A DNA stretch of 41,484 nucleotides from Schlesneria paludicola DSM 18645 (GTDB lineage Bacteria > Planctomycetota > Planctomycetia > Planctomycetales > Planctomycetaceae). The notes under the pieces were generated by a model, which saw nothing but the letters and a program-made list of their open reading frames with translations, ran no database searches and was not told where the DNA came from. Of the stretch, positions 14,214 through 23,245 are shown piece after piece. Within the stretch, counting starts at the first letter, position 1. Each line of letters begins with the position of its first letter. The stretch is taken from the NCBI GenBank assembly GCA_945862235.1, contig CAMAYU010000029.1, positions 1-41,484 on the forward strand, read 5' to 3'. The position numbers and the translations under genes were made by a program.

Positions 14214-14849
14214 ATGTCCTTTGACGAGATCTGGATTCACGTCGTCGCCACACTGCGGGAACATGCCGTCAAGCTGGTGACGGGTTTCGTGTTGATGGCC
14301 GTGGGTTGGTACATCGGCAAGCGGCGGGCGACGGCGCATTGGAAGAAGCAGGAGTTCTTCGATCGGCTCAACGTGTCGCTGAACACGATCGACGGCGGGA
14401 CGCTCAAGATTCGGACGCTCAGCGAAAAGCGGTGCGAGGAAGTCTTCTTGAACTCCGTCGCCGCCGACACGGTGCAGAAGCTGGCTCGTCAGACCACGGC
14501 CAATGATCCCGTGTTGCCGCTCCCTCTGAACGACTCGTGGTTCTTTTTGAATGCGGTGCTGAACGATCTGTCGGAACAGTTCGCGACCGGCTTGATGAAA
14601 CGCGACATGGGTGCTCCGGTGACGACCGCCGTTTATCTCGTGGCTCTGACCTGTGAAGCGGCGGGTGACATGAGAACTCGCAAGATTCGCGCGATGGTCA
14701 CGAAGAAGTCGCTGCTGACAAATCTCCCTGCCGAGATGCCGAAGCTGGAGTCAGGACACCACGGCACTCGCTGGCAGACGCTGCAATTCTTGGCGGCCGA
14801 GTACGTTCGCCACCCGCAACGGTTCTTGGAAGTCGAACTATGCGTGTGA
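14214..14849 (+). CDS. Conserved hypothetical membrane protein
   Basis: I do not recognise this 211-residue protein. The frame is open upstream to 14127, but that part lies in repeat B, so the ATG at 14214 (MSFDEIWIHVVATL) is chosen. One membrane segment (about 20-37, KLVTGFVLMAVGWYIGKRR) is followed by a cytoplasmic basic stretch and a helical domain of about 170 residues with conserved-looking PLNDSWFFLNAVLNDLSEQF and VYLVALTCEAAGDMRTRKIRAMV. There are no catalytic motifs that I can name. The N-out topology suggested by the basic residues after the membrane segment is inference. It may be a small inner-membrane anchor. The next gene, a response regulator, is about 260 bp downstream. Confidence 0.65.
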   Translation: MSFDEIWIHVVATLREHAVKLVTGFVLMAVGWYIGKRRATAHWKKQEFFDRLNVSLNTIDGGTLKIRTLSEKRCEEVFLNSVAADTVQKLARQTTANDPVLPLPLNDSWFFLNAVLNDLSEQFATGLMKRDMGAPVTTAVYLVALTCEAAGDMRTRKIRAMVTKKSLLTNLPAEMPKLESGHHGTRWQTLQFLAAEYVRHPQRFLEVELCV

Positions 14850-15065
14850 GGTTGAGAACGGCCATGAATAATTCCTGCAGCTTCCTTGAACTCCACTCGG
14901 AAACATCTTCCGTTCATGCCTCACAAAACTTGATCTGTTCTTTCTGGACGGGATGATTGAGTTGTATGACGCGCACGGGCAAAGGATTGCGGATACCCGC
15001 AGTTTGCGGTATTCCGATACCACTCGGTGCGCGCGGCCGTGCGGTCGGTGGCACCTCATTTGTGG

Positions 15066-15081
15066 GCCAATTCTAATTGGC
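15066..15081. promoter_or_regulatory. Perfect 7-2-7 inverted repeat upstream of the response regulator
   Basis: GCCAATT-CT-AATTGGC is a short perfect palindrome 27 bases before the proposed TTG start of the receiver gene, a typical size and place for an operator. A similar GCCAA...TTGGC lies at 31523-31539 upstream of the NHL gene. Regulatory function is inference. Confidence 0.35.
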
Positions 15082-15107
15082 TCAAGTCGCAGAGTTGGAG
15101 GGGCATT

Positions 15108-15665
15108 TTGGACGCCGAACGCTGGACAACCCTCAGTTCCGTAGAGATTCCCATCAACCTGGTGCTGATCGTCGAGGACGATACCGACGCGGCGGAGATG
15201 ATCAAGTCGATGTTGGAACGACAGGGCATCAAGGTGCGTGTCGCCAAAGAGGGGGGGCAGGCTCAAGCTACGTTCGTTATGCAGAAGCCGGACTTCGTCA
15301 TCCTCGATCTGATGCTGCCCGGTGAAAGCGGTTTTGAAATCTGTGAGCGGCTGAAGAACACTGACGACACCGTTCCCGTTCTGATCGTGACCGCCATCGA
15401 TCGGCCGGATGCCCGAGAACTGGCCAAGCGGGTTGGTGCCGATGGCTATCTCGCCAAACCCTATGAACCGCGACACCTGTTGGAAAAGATGCAGGAGGTC
15501 GCCAAGCAAGTTTGGGAACGGACGCACCTGGATCAAGAACCCGATCCGACGCGAGTCCGATTCAACTGTTCGTGCGGTAAGAAGTTCAAGGTCAGTGCCT
15601 CGCACAAAGGGAAGAGTCTGACCTGCCCTCAGTGCGGCGAGCCGCTGGTCGTGCCGCGCGGTTAG
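15108..15665 (+). CDS. Response regulator receiver with C-terminal zinc ribbon
   Basis: A 185-residue single-receiver protein. The start is uncertain: the frame is open to 15027, but a TTG at 15108 with GGAGGGG just upstream is better placed and leaves a palindrome (15066-15081) outside the gene. The receiver has the acidic pair in LVLIVEDDTD, the phosphoacceptor Asp in FVILDLMLPGESG, Thr in LIVTAID and Lys in YLAKPYEP, so it should be phosphorylatable. The last 35 residues form a Cys4 ribbon (FNCSCGKKFKV ... LTCPQCGEPLVV) common in planctomycetes, perhaps for binding nucleic acid or protein. No DNA-binding helix-turn-helix is present, so output is likely by protein contact. No cognate kinase is adjacent. 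Confidence 0.88.
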   Translation: MDAERWTTLSSVEIPINLVLIVEDDTDAAEMIKSMLERQGIKVRVAKEGGQAQATFVMQKPDFVILDLMLPGESGFEICERLKNTDDTVPVLIVTAIDRPDARELAKRVGADGYLAKPYEPRHLLEKMQEVAKQVWERTHLDQEPDPTRVRFNCSCGKKFKVSASHKGKSLTCPQCGEPLVVPRG

Positions 15666-15670
15666 TTGAA

Positions 15671-15741
15671 ACGTAGGGTAAGCGTCTGGCTTGCCCGTGA
15701 ATGCAATTGGAGAACGGGCAAGCGAGACGCTTACCCTACGT
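15671..15741. repeat. Palindromic element, family B (copy 3)
   Basis: Arms ACGTAGGGTAAGCGTCTGGC and GCGAGACGCTTACCCTACGT with a loop of about 20 bases, followed by TTTTCAACAGGCGG. It lies between the receiver gene and the FHA gene. Confidence 0.93.
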
Positions 15742-15828
15742 TTTCAACAGGCGGTTCGCTGCCTGTTCTAATCAGTCGTGGCACGGGCGGCGCGCCGGTG
15801 CAGCTCAACAGTTAATGCGAGCAATCAC

Positions 15829-16440
15829 ATGGCAGAACTCATCATTCACGCAGGCAAGTTGCAGGGTAGACATCTCGTCCTGCCCGATCGCGAGTTGATC
15901 GTTGGTCGAGACGAAGGGTGCCACATGCGGCTCACGTCGAACCTCGTCAGTCGCCAGCACTGCATTTTGGATGTTGGTCCTCATGGAATTCGTGTGCGCG
16001 ACTTGGGGAGTCAGAATGGAACCTACGTCAACGACGTGGCCATCACCGAGCCGCTGTTGTTGCGTGCGGGGGACATCCTGAGAATTGGTGCCGCCGTGTT
16101 TCAAGTTCCGGAAGCGGATTCGGAAACCCCGAAGCCGAAATCCAAGAAACCGGACAAGAAGATTTCGGATGCGGACATCGCCGACTGGCTCACTGACGAG
16201 GATTCCTCGACCGGCCCGCGCGGCTCCGGTTCCACCGTGATTCATGGGCGTGTTCCCGTTGCGACGGAGGCACCTGCCACGGAATCGACTCCCCCCGTTC
16301 AAGCCGCTCCAACCCAAGCCCTCGTCACTCGCCCACCAGTTGTGAAGAAGCCCGCATTTCGCACGGTGAAGGAAGAGGCCGACGAAATCATTCAGAAGTA
16401 TTTGGCCTCGCTCCAGCCGGACCAAGAGGATCCGATGTGA
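15829..16440 (+). CDS. FHA domain protein
   Basis: A 203-residue protein. The frame is open to 15778; the ATG at 15829 is chosen because the FHA fold starts right after it (MAELIIHAGKLQGRHL). The FHA domain (about 1-100) has the phosphothreonine-binding residues GRDEGCHMRL, SRQHCILDV and DLGSQNGTYVND. The rest is a low-complexity Pro/Ala/Thr-rich linker with a Lys-rich block (PKPKSKKPDKK) and a short C-terminal helix (FRTVKEEADEIIQKYLASL). FHA domains read Ser/Thr phosphorylation; the kinase partner is not in the window. It lies downstream of the receiver gene, and a second FHA protein is encoded at 36790. Confidence 0.9.
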   Translation: MAELIIHAGKLQGRHLVLPDRELIVGRDEGCHMRLTSNLVSRQHCILDVGPHGIRVRDLGSQNGTYVNDVAITEPLLLRAGDILRIGAAVFQVPEADSETPKPKSKKPDKKISDADIADWLTDEDSSTGPRGSGSTVIHGRVPVATEAPATESTPPVQAAPTQALVTRPPVVKKPAFRTVKEEADEIIQKYLASLQPDQEDPM

Positions 16441-16498
16441 TCGCACGCGATGGGCTGCGGTCTTCGTACTCGGTTAAACCGCTTCCCGGTTTTCAATG

Positions 16499-16524
16499 TG
16501 GCTCGCCGAAGGCCCGGCGAGCCA
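16499..16524. repeat. Short hairpin between the FHA and DUF1080 genes
   Basis: TGGCTCGCC-gaaggcc-GGCGAGCCA pairs over nine bases. No T-run follows, so it is not a typical intrinsic terminator; it may be a small repeat or stabilise a transcript. Confidence 0.55.
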
Positions 16525-16614
16525 TGCTCGTTTGGCAGGCTCAATGTTGCCGTGAGGTGCCTACCGGATTGCCGGTTGTCCCTGTTTCGATGTCCTTTTT
16601 GTGGAGTTCCCTTC

Positions 16615-17595
16615 ATGCGCCGTCTGATGTTCTGGTCGAGTCTCTCCCTGTCGCTGCTATGTTCTGGGTCATTGCTGCACGCTCAAGCCGCTGCTCCCGC
16701 TTTGGATGCGAAGCAAGCGGATGCGGACTTCGCGTTTCAAGGCGAATACGCGGGGGCGATTGAAGTGGACGGTGCGTCTACGAAGGTGGGCGTCCAAGTG
16801 ATCGCGCTTGGTGGCGGGAAGTTTCACGCCGTCGGGCACATCGGTGGACTGCCTGGTGATGGTTGGGACGGGCAGGAAAAGAAAGAGGCGGACGGGGAAG
16901 TGAGCAACGGCACGCTCACGATCACCGGGAGTGAAGCGACCGTTCAGATCAAGGACGGCGTCGCGGTTATTCAAACCAACGACGGAGCAAAACTGGGCGA
17001 GCTGAAAAAGGTCACGCGGACCAGCCCGACGCTCGGCCAGAAGCCGCCTCAAGGAGCAGTCGTCCTGTTCGATGGATCGACTCCGGATCACTTTCAAGGA
17101 GGCAAACTCGACGGCAATCTGCTCGTGCAAGGTGTCACCAGCAAGCAGAAGTTTCAGAGTTACTCGATGCACCTCGAATTCCTGCTGAGCTACATGCCGA
17201 CCGCGCGCGGTCAGGGGCGTGGCAACAGCGGCTGCTATGCGCAGGGACGTTACGAAGTGCAGATTCTCGACTCATTCGGCCTTTCCGGTGAACACAACGA
17301 ATGCGGCGGCATCTACTCGATCAAGAAGCCCGACGTGAACATGTGCTTCCCGCCGTTGTCGTGGCAGACCTACGACATCGACTTCACCGCCGCCAAGTAC
17401 GACGACGCGGGCAAGAAGACTGCCGACGCCCGCCTCACGGTGAAGCACAACGGCGTGGTGATTCACAACGACGTGGCCGCCCCGAAATCGACGACGGCTG
17501 CTCCCGTCAGTGAGGGGAAAGACCCCGGGCCGATCCATCTGCAAGACCACGGCAACCCAATCCGGTTTCGCAATATCTGGGTCGTCGAGAGGTGA
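16615..17595 (+). CDS. DUF1080 protein (3-keto-disaccharide hydrolase-like)
   Basis: A 326-residue exported protein. The ATG at 16615 has GGAG nine bases upstream and begins a signal peptide (MRRLMFWSSLSLSLLCSGSL, cleavage near LHAQA). Residues 35-130 form an N-terminal beta domain (FQGEYAGAIEVDGASTKVGV). Residues about 145-326 form the DUF1080 domain: VVLFDGSTPDHF, SYSMHLEFLLSYMPTARGQG, GNSGCYAQGRYEVQILDSFG, GIYSIKKPDVNMCFPPLSWQ, PIHLQDHGNPIRFRNIWV. DUF1080 proteins have a concanavalin-like fold and some hydrolyse 3-ketoglycosides; they are abundant in planctomycetes. Periplasmic carbohydrate binding or cleavage is inferred from the family. The frame continues upstream to 16450 without support. 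Confidence 0.9.
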   Translation: MRRLMFWSSLSLSLLCSGSLLHAQAAAPALDAKQADADFAFQGEYAGAIEVDGASTKVGVQVIALGGGKFHAVGHIGGLPGDGWDGQEKKEADGEVSNGTLTITGSEATVQIKDGVAVIQTNDGAKLGELKKVTRTSPTLGQKPPQGAVVLFDGSTPDHFQGGKLDGNLLVQGVTSKQKFQSYSMHLEFLLSYMPTARGQGRGNSGCYAQGRYEVQILDSFGLSGEHNECGGIYSIKKPDVNMCFPPLSWQTYDIDFTAAKYDDAGKKTADARLTVKHNGVVIHNDVAAPKSTTAAPVSEGKDPGPIHLQDHGNPIRFRNIWVVER

Positions 17596-17679
17596 TCGAC
17601 GATAAACGTGACCAGTGACGTAGGGCGGGCACTCTTGCCCGTCTGAATTGTTTCCCATGCGACTCAAGATAAGAGGTTT

Positions 17680-17762
17680 CTGAGCGGGGCGGCGTAAGCT
17701 CCCCGGTTCAACCACAGCGGGCTTACGCCCAAGAACCGGGGGACTTACGCCGCCCCGCTCAG
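17680..17762. repeat. Palindromic element, family A (intergenic copy)
   Basis: An 83-bp inverted repeat from CTGAGCGGGGCGGCGTAAGC to GACTTACGCCGCCCCGCTCAG, equal in length to the copy inside murC (5933-6015). It lies between the convergent DUF1080 gene and the possible lipoprotein gene. Confidence 0.95.
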
Positions 17763-17770
17763 ATGACTAT

Positions 17771-18979
17771 TCACTCGCCGTTCGACGTGTCCAGTGGATC
17801 GAAAGAGTCGGCCCACGACTTCGCTGCGGAGGGTGCAGCTTCCGTGGCGCGGATCGTTCGCGTGGAGTGCGTCGCCGCCTCGTGAGGTGTTCGTATGGGA
17901 CGAGCGACGGGTGTCTTGGACACATGGCTCTCTTCCGCCAATTCGTCATCGAGAGCGGCGAGTGGGTGATTCGACTGAGTCTCGCGGCGTGGCCGGGCGG
18001 CGACGCGGATCGGCTGAGGCGCGTCGTCGTCGAAGTCGCTGAGAGGATGTTTGGTCACTTCTTCGGCGAGTCGCTTCGGGGCTGAGTTCGCTGGTCCAGA
18101 CGCGGCCGTAGCCGACGCCGGTGTCACGCGCCGCGAGGCACGCTTGGCCTGTTCGACGGTCGAGCCGCTCTGCTGTTCGAGCATCTGTTGGACGAGCTGT
18201 TCGAGTTGCTCGATCCGCTGCGCACTCGGGTCACTCGATTCCTGCCCCTCTTCAAAATTGGCGAGTTGCACGCGGCCCGGTGTTTCATCGCGATGTGCAG
18301 ACGCCCCCGCTGCGGCCGTTTGAATTCCGGTCGCGGTCGGCTTCATCGTCTCACCCGCCATCGAGATCGTCGTGGTCCGACGCAGCGTTTGCGAGACCGC
18401 TTCCGTAGCGGCTTTGACTTGTTCGCTGGAGGGGCCGGCGCTCTCCAGCTCGCTGGCCTTCTTCGTGCGGCCCTCCAACGGAATGGTCGCCATGTCCGAA
18501 AAGACCGCCGGTTCGTCACCCGTCTTCAGTCGAATACGTAACGCGCACTTGGCCTCATGTGTCCCTCGACGGGTGTACGGGACGAAGACGCTATACGTCG
18601 GCCCGAGCGTGCCCTTCGTCAGGTGTCGCGCCCACGCTCCCGTATCAAAGTCGTATTGGTGCATCGGCTTCGATTGCTCTTCCGATGATCCCTGATCGTC
18701 GAAGAGATAGATGCGAACATCCCCCTCGATCTGGACCGGCAGAGAACTCCGTCCCGCCAGAAACAGGATTTGTCCGGCGAATCCGCGACAGGGCATCCCA
18801 CTCGGATCGCGCCCTTCCGACTGCTGCCAGATGCAGATGATCTGTGTCACGGGGTTGCGTGCCGTGGCCTTTTCCATGCGGTCCTTAACGAACGGCAAGT
18901 GCATCGTCGCGCAGCCCATGCCGGTGACGAGCAAGCCACCGGACAACAGGCTCGTCATGATTCGCGAGGTCAGCGACAT
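17771..18979 (-). CDS. Possible lipoprotein of unknown function, downstream of secretin
   Basis: I do not recognise this 402-residue protein. The ATG at 18979 has GGGAG eight bases upstream. Residues 1-22 form a signal sequence ending LLVTGMGC; Cys23 could be lipidated, although the lipobox is weak. Residues 30-190 form a folded-looking domain (NPVTQIICIWQQSEGRDPSG, VQIEGDVRIYLFDDQGSS, FVPYTRRGTHEAKCALRIRL). The C-terminal half is low-complexity, with a coiled stretch (QRIEQLEQLVQQMLEQQ) and many charged and Ala/Thr residues. It follows the secretin gene on the same strand, with a 157-bp gap that contains a hairpin, so an accessory or pilotin-like role at the outer membrane is possible but unproven. 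Confidence 0.7.
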   Translation of the reverse strand: MSLTSRIMTSLLSGGLLVTGMGCATMHLPFVKDRMEKATARNPVTQIICIWQQSEGRDPSGMPCRGFAGQILFLAGRSSLPVQIEGDVRIYLFDDQGSSEEQSKPMHQYDFDTGAWARHLTKGTLGPTYSVFVPYTRRGTHEAKCALRIRLKTGDEPAVFSDMATIPLEGRTKKASELESAGPSSEQVKAATEAVSQTLRRTTTISMAGETMKPTATGIQTAAAGASAHRDETPGRVQLANFEEGQESSDPSAQRIEQLEQLVQQMLEQQSGSTVEQAKRASRRVTPASATAASGPANSAPKRLAEEVTKHPLSDFDDDAPQPIRVAARPRRETQSNHPLAALDDELAEESHVSKTPVARPIRTPHEAATHSTRTIRATEAAPSAAKSWADSFDPLDTSNGE

Positions 18980-19010
18980 TGTGAGAACTCCCAAGAATGC
19001 ATTCCAAAAC

Positions 19011-19075
19011 TAGCCCGGCACGCAAGCGAGGCCGGGCCTTCGATGACGGTGAAGCCCTTGCTTCCGCGTCTGGCT
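19011..19075. repeat. Degenerate palindromic element between secretin and lipoprotein genes
   Basis: TAGCCCGGCACGCAAGCGAGG pairs imperfectly with CCCTTGCTTCCGCGTCTGGC plus TA. It resembles a common planctomycete intergenic repeat (TAGCCCGGAGCGCAAGCGA type). Confidence 0.6.
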
Positions 19076-19135
19076 AGTGATTGAACAACACCGCAAACTC
19101 ATGGTGTCCGATCACTCGACCACCTTGAAAGACGA

Positions 19136-22100
19136 TCATTTGCGGATGCCCCAGCTTTTTGCGGCGGGCTTCACGGTCGCCTTGCTCGGACTGCGTGATC
19201 CAGAACGAGTGGACGAGAACGATTCGGCCTTCGCCTGCTGAACTTTCATCGGCTGATCGTCTTCCTCGGTGAACCGCATGCGCGAGGCACTCGCCGGACT
19301 GAAAGCCGGATCGTGAATGATCAGCGAATTCGAGGTCGTGCCATCGAACTTCGGCGCGGGAGGGATGACCATTTGCGGCGCGGGGGGGATCGCGGGGCCG
19401 GTTCCGTTGGGAACAGTCGTTCCCGGACCATTCCAAGGGGCACCGTTCTCGTCGAAGACTTGATCGGGAGCGGGGAGTGCTCGCAGTGGTCCGTGAATGT
19501 CTTCGGCTTCGCTCTCGATGTAGTGCAGCCGCCCCATCTCGACATCCTTGATGGCCTCTTCATCCATCGCGCCGTTGATGACGCGCGGCGTGAGGAACAC
19601 CAACAGTTCGACACGGCGCGTGCTGCGCGAGTCATAGCGGAACGCCGTCCCAATCAGCGGCAAGTCGCCGAGGAACGGCACTTTATTGGTGAACGATTCG
19701 TCGCGGGTGTTGATCAGTCCGCCGATCACAACCGTCTGACCCGTTTGCACGCTGATGGTCGTCGTTGCTCGGCTGATATCAAGAATCGGAGACTCAATCG
19801 TGCGTCCCGCTTGGTCGGTCGAGATCGGAACACCTTCGTTGCGGTACTGACTTCGTTGAGCGTAGACCTGCATGAAGACCTGCCCCTCCAGCGTGACGCG
19901 CGGAATACACGTGAGTTGAATCCCTGCGTTCTTGCGTTCGATGGTGGGGACGTTCGATCCCGCGATGCCGCTTTGAGTGAAGCCGCTGACGACGGGGATT
20001 TCTTGCCCACTGAAAATTTCGGCCTGTTGGTTGTCGAGTGCCCGGATTTGTGGGCGACTCAAAATCTGGATGCGTCGGTGAGCCGAGAGCGCCCGCAGCA
20101 AGGCGTTGACGGATTCCGAACCCGCCGACAACACCAGTCCGCCGAAGCCGAGATCGCCGTTCACACGGCCCAGTGAGAAGTTGCTCAACCCCTGCGAGGC
20201 CACGTTCGAGGGTCTGGAACCAGACCCCTTGAGGTTGTTCCCCAGCGGTAGTGACGGATTGTTGAAGTTGAATCCCGGCTGCCCCGTCTGCGAGATGATC
20301 TCTTGTGTGGAGGTCTGTTGTCCGCTCACCGCAGTCGTGGTTTTTGTGATGATGGTGGGCGCATCGAGCGTGCTGCGGTTGAACAGGATTGAATCTTGGA
20401 AGCCCAGCTCAATCCCGAACTCGTCTGTGTTCGCCAGCTCCACCTCGACCAGCAACGCTTGAATGACGACTTGGCGCGGGGGCGTGTCGAGTTGCTTGAC
20501 CATCAATTCGATGTCGTCGAAGTAGCGCGGAGTCGCACTGACCATCAGGCTGTTGGTGGCCGTATCGGCGACGACGATCACTTCGCGTTCGAGCTGCTCC
20601 ACCGAACTGACCAGGTTGGGATCGTTCTGCTGGAGGTCGCGCTGTGAGGTATAGAACTGAGTGATCTCGGTAGCGACCTGTGCGGCGGGGCTGTTCTGCA
20701 AGCGCAGCACCCGCGTCTTGCGTGCCCGCACATCGCTCTCGTCGAGACGGAGCAGGATCGCCTCGACGACGCGCAACGAATCGGCGGCACCGGCGGCGAT
20801 GATGCTGTTCGTTCGTTTATCGACCGAGAATTTGAGTGGCACCAAGCTGGCGCTGGCATCGTCGGCACCGGCCAAAGCCAAGCCCTGCGCTTGACGTTGA
20901 TTGCCGCCACCCGTTTGTGTCTGGCCGTTGAACAGCGCGTTGAGCTGCGTGACCATCAGTTCCGCGTCGGCATTTGCGAGCGTGAAGACTTTGATTTCCG
21001 AGACCGTTGAGGTCGGCTTGTCGAGCTGTTTAATGAGTTCTTCGATCAGAGCCATGCTCTGCTCGGAAGCGGACACAATCAGACTGTTGGCTCGCGCGTC
21101 GGGTGTGATGCGGATGTCGGACAGGACACCCGATTGCAACTCGCGGTCGCCGGCTTTGTCGGACACAAGGAACTTCAATACGGCCGACTTCACGTTTTTG
21201 AATTGCTCATCCACTTGGCCGACGTTCAGTCCCTGCAAGGCTCCCTGTCCGCCACCACCGCCGCCGGAACTCGACGTGGGGGGAGCGATCACACTTTGAA
21301 TGGCGGCGTTGATAACGGCGGACAGATCGGTGGCCAGCGCGCTCTTCAGCGGAAAAATCTTCATCGAGCTGGAGGCCGCCGGATCGCGTTCGAGTTTCTT
21401 GATGAGCGCCTCGATCTCATCCAGATCGCGTGGCTGGGCACGCACGATGACCGCATTCGTGCGCGAGTCGGATGTGACGAGCACTTTCGCGCCGAGGTTC
21501 TTCCGCTCCTCGTAGAACTTCGTGATGAGTTCCTCGACTTGGAGCGCGATCGCACTCTTCAAGTGGAAGACTTGGAATTCGGTTTCGGGATCAACCGGGC
21601 GATCCAGTTCCTCAGCCAGATCGAGAATCGCATTGAGGTCCGCTTCCGGCGCGACGATCAACAGTGAGTTCGGTTTCGTGATCGGCAGGATCGCCGCGCT
21701 TTGACGTGGCTGAGTCGCCTTGCCGGGAAACTGAGTCAGCCGCTCGTAGACCGTGGTCAGTAGCTCGGCCAGGGATTCCGCATCGACGTTCTTCAGGTAG
21801 AGCAGATGGACCTGCGGCGCGGTCGCTTCGCTGAGCTTTTCCAGCTCGCGAATGACCTTCATGACTTCCTCAACATCCTTCTCGTTGCCGCGAATAATCA
21901 GCACGCCGAGATCATTGACCGACTCGATGGCCACCTCGCCTTTCAGCGTTCCAATGGCATCGCCGATGGCGGAAGGGACGGCCTGACGGCCACCACGCGG
22001 AACGACAGGTTCCGCCTCGCGAGCTGGCTTCGTGGCTGGCTTCCCACCGCCCTGATTCGCCGCGCGAATCCGTTCGATTTCAGCGGGCAGTTGGTGAGCA

Positions 22101-23245
22101 ATCTGGCAAACGTACTTCGTGGTGGCGGTGACTTGTAGCGGCTCTTCGGCATCGAACGGCCGGTCCAGCGTGCGGAGCAACTTCAGCGTGGCATCGCTCT
22201 CGGCGCGGGTGCCGACGATCAGTAATTCATCGCTCGCTTCGTCGATGGCAATCGTGAAGCTCGGGCCGCCGTTGGCTAATCGTCCGGCCGCTTTGAGGTC
22301 GTCTTGGTTGGAAGCGACTTCCGACGCGATGCGGAACGCGGGGAGACCATTCGGGCCGTGCGAGACCAACTGCGCACGCGGCTTCAACGTGCGATAGACC
22401 TGCTTCGACAGATCGACCGCCGAACGATGCTTCGGTCGAAAGACAACCTGCGATCCCGATTGCGGTGCGCGAGCGACCGGCTCCTCGATGAGTCGCGCTG
22501 GAGCCACGGCATCGGCGGTCGAAACGCGACGCGACACAGAGCCGTTCGATTCGGCAGGCACATCGTCGTGCGAGACGGTTCGGACTGGTCGTCGCTCGCT
22601 GCGACGTGGCGCGGCGTCACGAAGTAACTCGGCTTGCGCATCGTCACGCACGGTGATCGCATCGACGCGGCGTTCGTACGGAGATGGTGCGGACTGTGGC
22701 GACATGCGGTTCGGGTCGCTCACCTTCTCACCGTTGTCGTCCTTGGTGATCGTGATCGGTTGATAGCGCGGACGCTGCGACGGCAGGTCGAGCACCACAA
22801 GGAAATCGCCCTTCTCAATCAGCCGAAAGCCGAGCGGTTCGATGTCCTTGTTGATGATTCGCACGGCGTCGTGTCGCGAGTATTCCGTGGCATCGCGGCG
22901 ACTGAAGCGACCTTTGGGAACGCGATCCGCAATGAGCTGCGATCCCGTCGCTTCGGCCAAGTCTTTGAAGACCGTCTCCCACGGCGAACTGAAGTAGTTC
23001 AGCTTGAAGGTCTTTTCTTGCACTTCCGGTGAGAAGCCCGACGCCGACTGCTTGGAAGCCTTGTCGAACTTCGTCCCTGCCGAAGCGAGCTTCGCGCTGG
23101 GCATGTCGAAGCTACCCCCAGCCGTCCATAACAGCAGGGACGAGACCGTCGCCACGGAAAGACTTTGGATGGCCAGAGTCATCGGGCGTCGAACGCTGCG
23201 ATCTGTTCGAGACGCGCGATCTTTGGAAGGCAGGGATGCGTCCAT
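19136..23245 (-). CDS. Giant secretin (type II/III secretion or pilus channel family)
   Basis: A 1369-residue outer-membrane channel protein, about twice the length of typical GspD. In order: an N-terminal membrane or signal segment (about 22-45), an STN-like domain (about 60-140, FKDLAEATGSQLIADRVPKG), a variable linker, then at least six secretin-N (NolW) units (about 275-960), each with the pattern of a Phe/Leu-x-Leu strand followed by N-SLIV and a final LDR/LDK/LDT. The C-terminal secretin domain (about 965-1250) starts RQVVIQALLVEVELANTDEF and includes HRRIQILSRPQIRALDNQQA, VQTGQTVVIGGLINTRDE and VPFLGDLPLIGTAFRYDSRS. A Pro-rich tail of about 110 residues follows. No clear Shine-Dalgarno. 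No other secretion-system genes are nearby. The number of N-domains is by eye. Confidence 0.92.
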   Translation of the reverse strand: MDASLPSKDRASRTDRSVRRPMTLAIQSLSVATVSSLLLWTAGGSFDMPSAKLASAGTKFDKASKQSASGFSPEVQEKTFKLNYFSSPWETVFKDLAEATGSQLIADRVPKGRFSRRDATEYSRHDAVRIINKDIEPLGFRLIEKGDFLVVLDLPSQRPRYQPITITKDDNGEKVSDPNRMSPQSAPSPYERRVDAITVRDDAQAELLRDAAPRRSERRPVRTVSHDDVPAESNGSVSRRVSTADAVAPARLIEEPVARAPQSGSQVVFRPKHRSAVDLSKQVYRTLKPRAQLVSHGPNGLPAFRIASEVASNQDDLKAAGRLANGGPSFTIAIDEASDELLIVGTRAESDATLKLLRTLDRPFDAEEPLQVTATTKYVCQIAHQLPAEIERIRAANQGGGKPATKPAREAEPVVPRGGRQAVPSAIGDAIGTLKGEVAIESVNDLGVLIIRGNEKDVEEVMKVIRELEKLSEATAPQVHLLYLKNVDAESLAELLTTVYERLTQFPGKATQPRQSAAILPITKPNSLLIVAPEADLNAILDLAEELDRPVDPETEFQVFHLKSAIALQVEELITKFYEERKNLGAKVLVTSDSRTNAVIVRAQPRDLDEIEALIKKLERDPAASSSMKIFPLKSALATDLSAVINAAIQSVIAPPTSSSGGGGGGQGALQGLNVGQVDEQFKNVKSAVLKFLVSDKAGDRELQSGVLSDIRITPDARANSLIVSASEQSMALIEELIKQLDKPTSTVSEIKVFTLANADAELMVTQLNALFNGQTQTGGGNQRQAQGLALAGADDASASLVPLKFSVDKRTNSIIAAGAADSLRVVEAILLRLDESDVRARKTRVLRLQNSPAAQVATEITQFYTSQRDLQQNDPNLVSSVEQLEREVIVVADTATNSLMVSATPRYFDDIELMVKQLDTPPRQVVIQALLVEVELANTDEFGIELGFQDSILFNRSTLDAPTIITKTTTAVSGQQTSTQEIISQTGQPGFNFNNPSLPLGNNLKGSGSRPSNVASQGLSNFSLGRVNGDLGFGGLVLSAGSESVNALLRALSAHRRIQILSRPQIRALDNQQAEIFSGQEIPVVSGFTQSGIAGSNVPTIERKNAGIQLTCIPRVTLEGQVFMQVYAQRSQYRNEGVPISTDQAGRTIESPILDISRATTTISVQTGQTVVIGGLINTRDESFTNKVPFLGDLPLIGTAFRYDSRSTRRVELLVFLTPRVINGAMDEEAIKDVEMGRLHYIESEAEDIHGPLRALPAPDQVFDENGAPWNGPGTTVPNGTGPAIPPAPQMVIPPAPKFDGTTSNSLIIHDPAFSPASASRMRFTEEDDQPMKVQQAKAESFSSTRSGSRSPSKATVKPAAKSWGIRK
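20210..20227. repeat. Short perfect palindrome inside the secretin gene
   Basis: GGGTCTGG-AA-CCAGACCC pairs over eight bases and encodes GSGSRP in a loop region (about residue 1006-1012) of the secretin domain. It may be a remnant of a small repeat. Confidence 0.5.

Noticed and set aside
19074..19436. 120-codon frame overlapping the 3' end of the secretin gene
   Set aside because: Same-strand shadow in another frame; composition without hydrophobic pattern.
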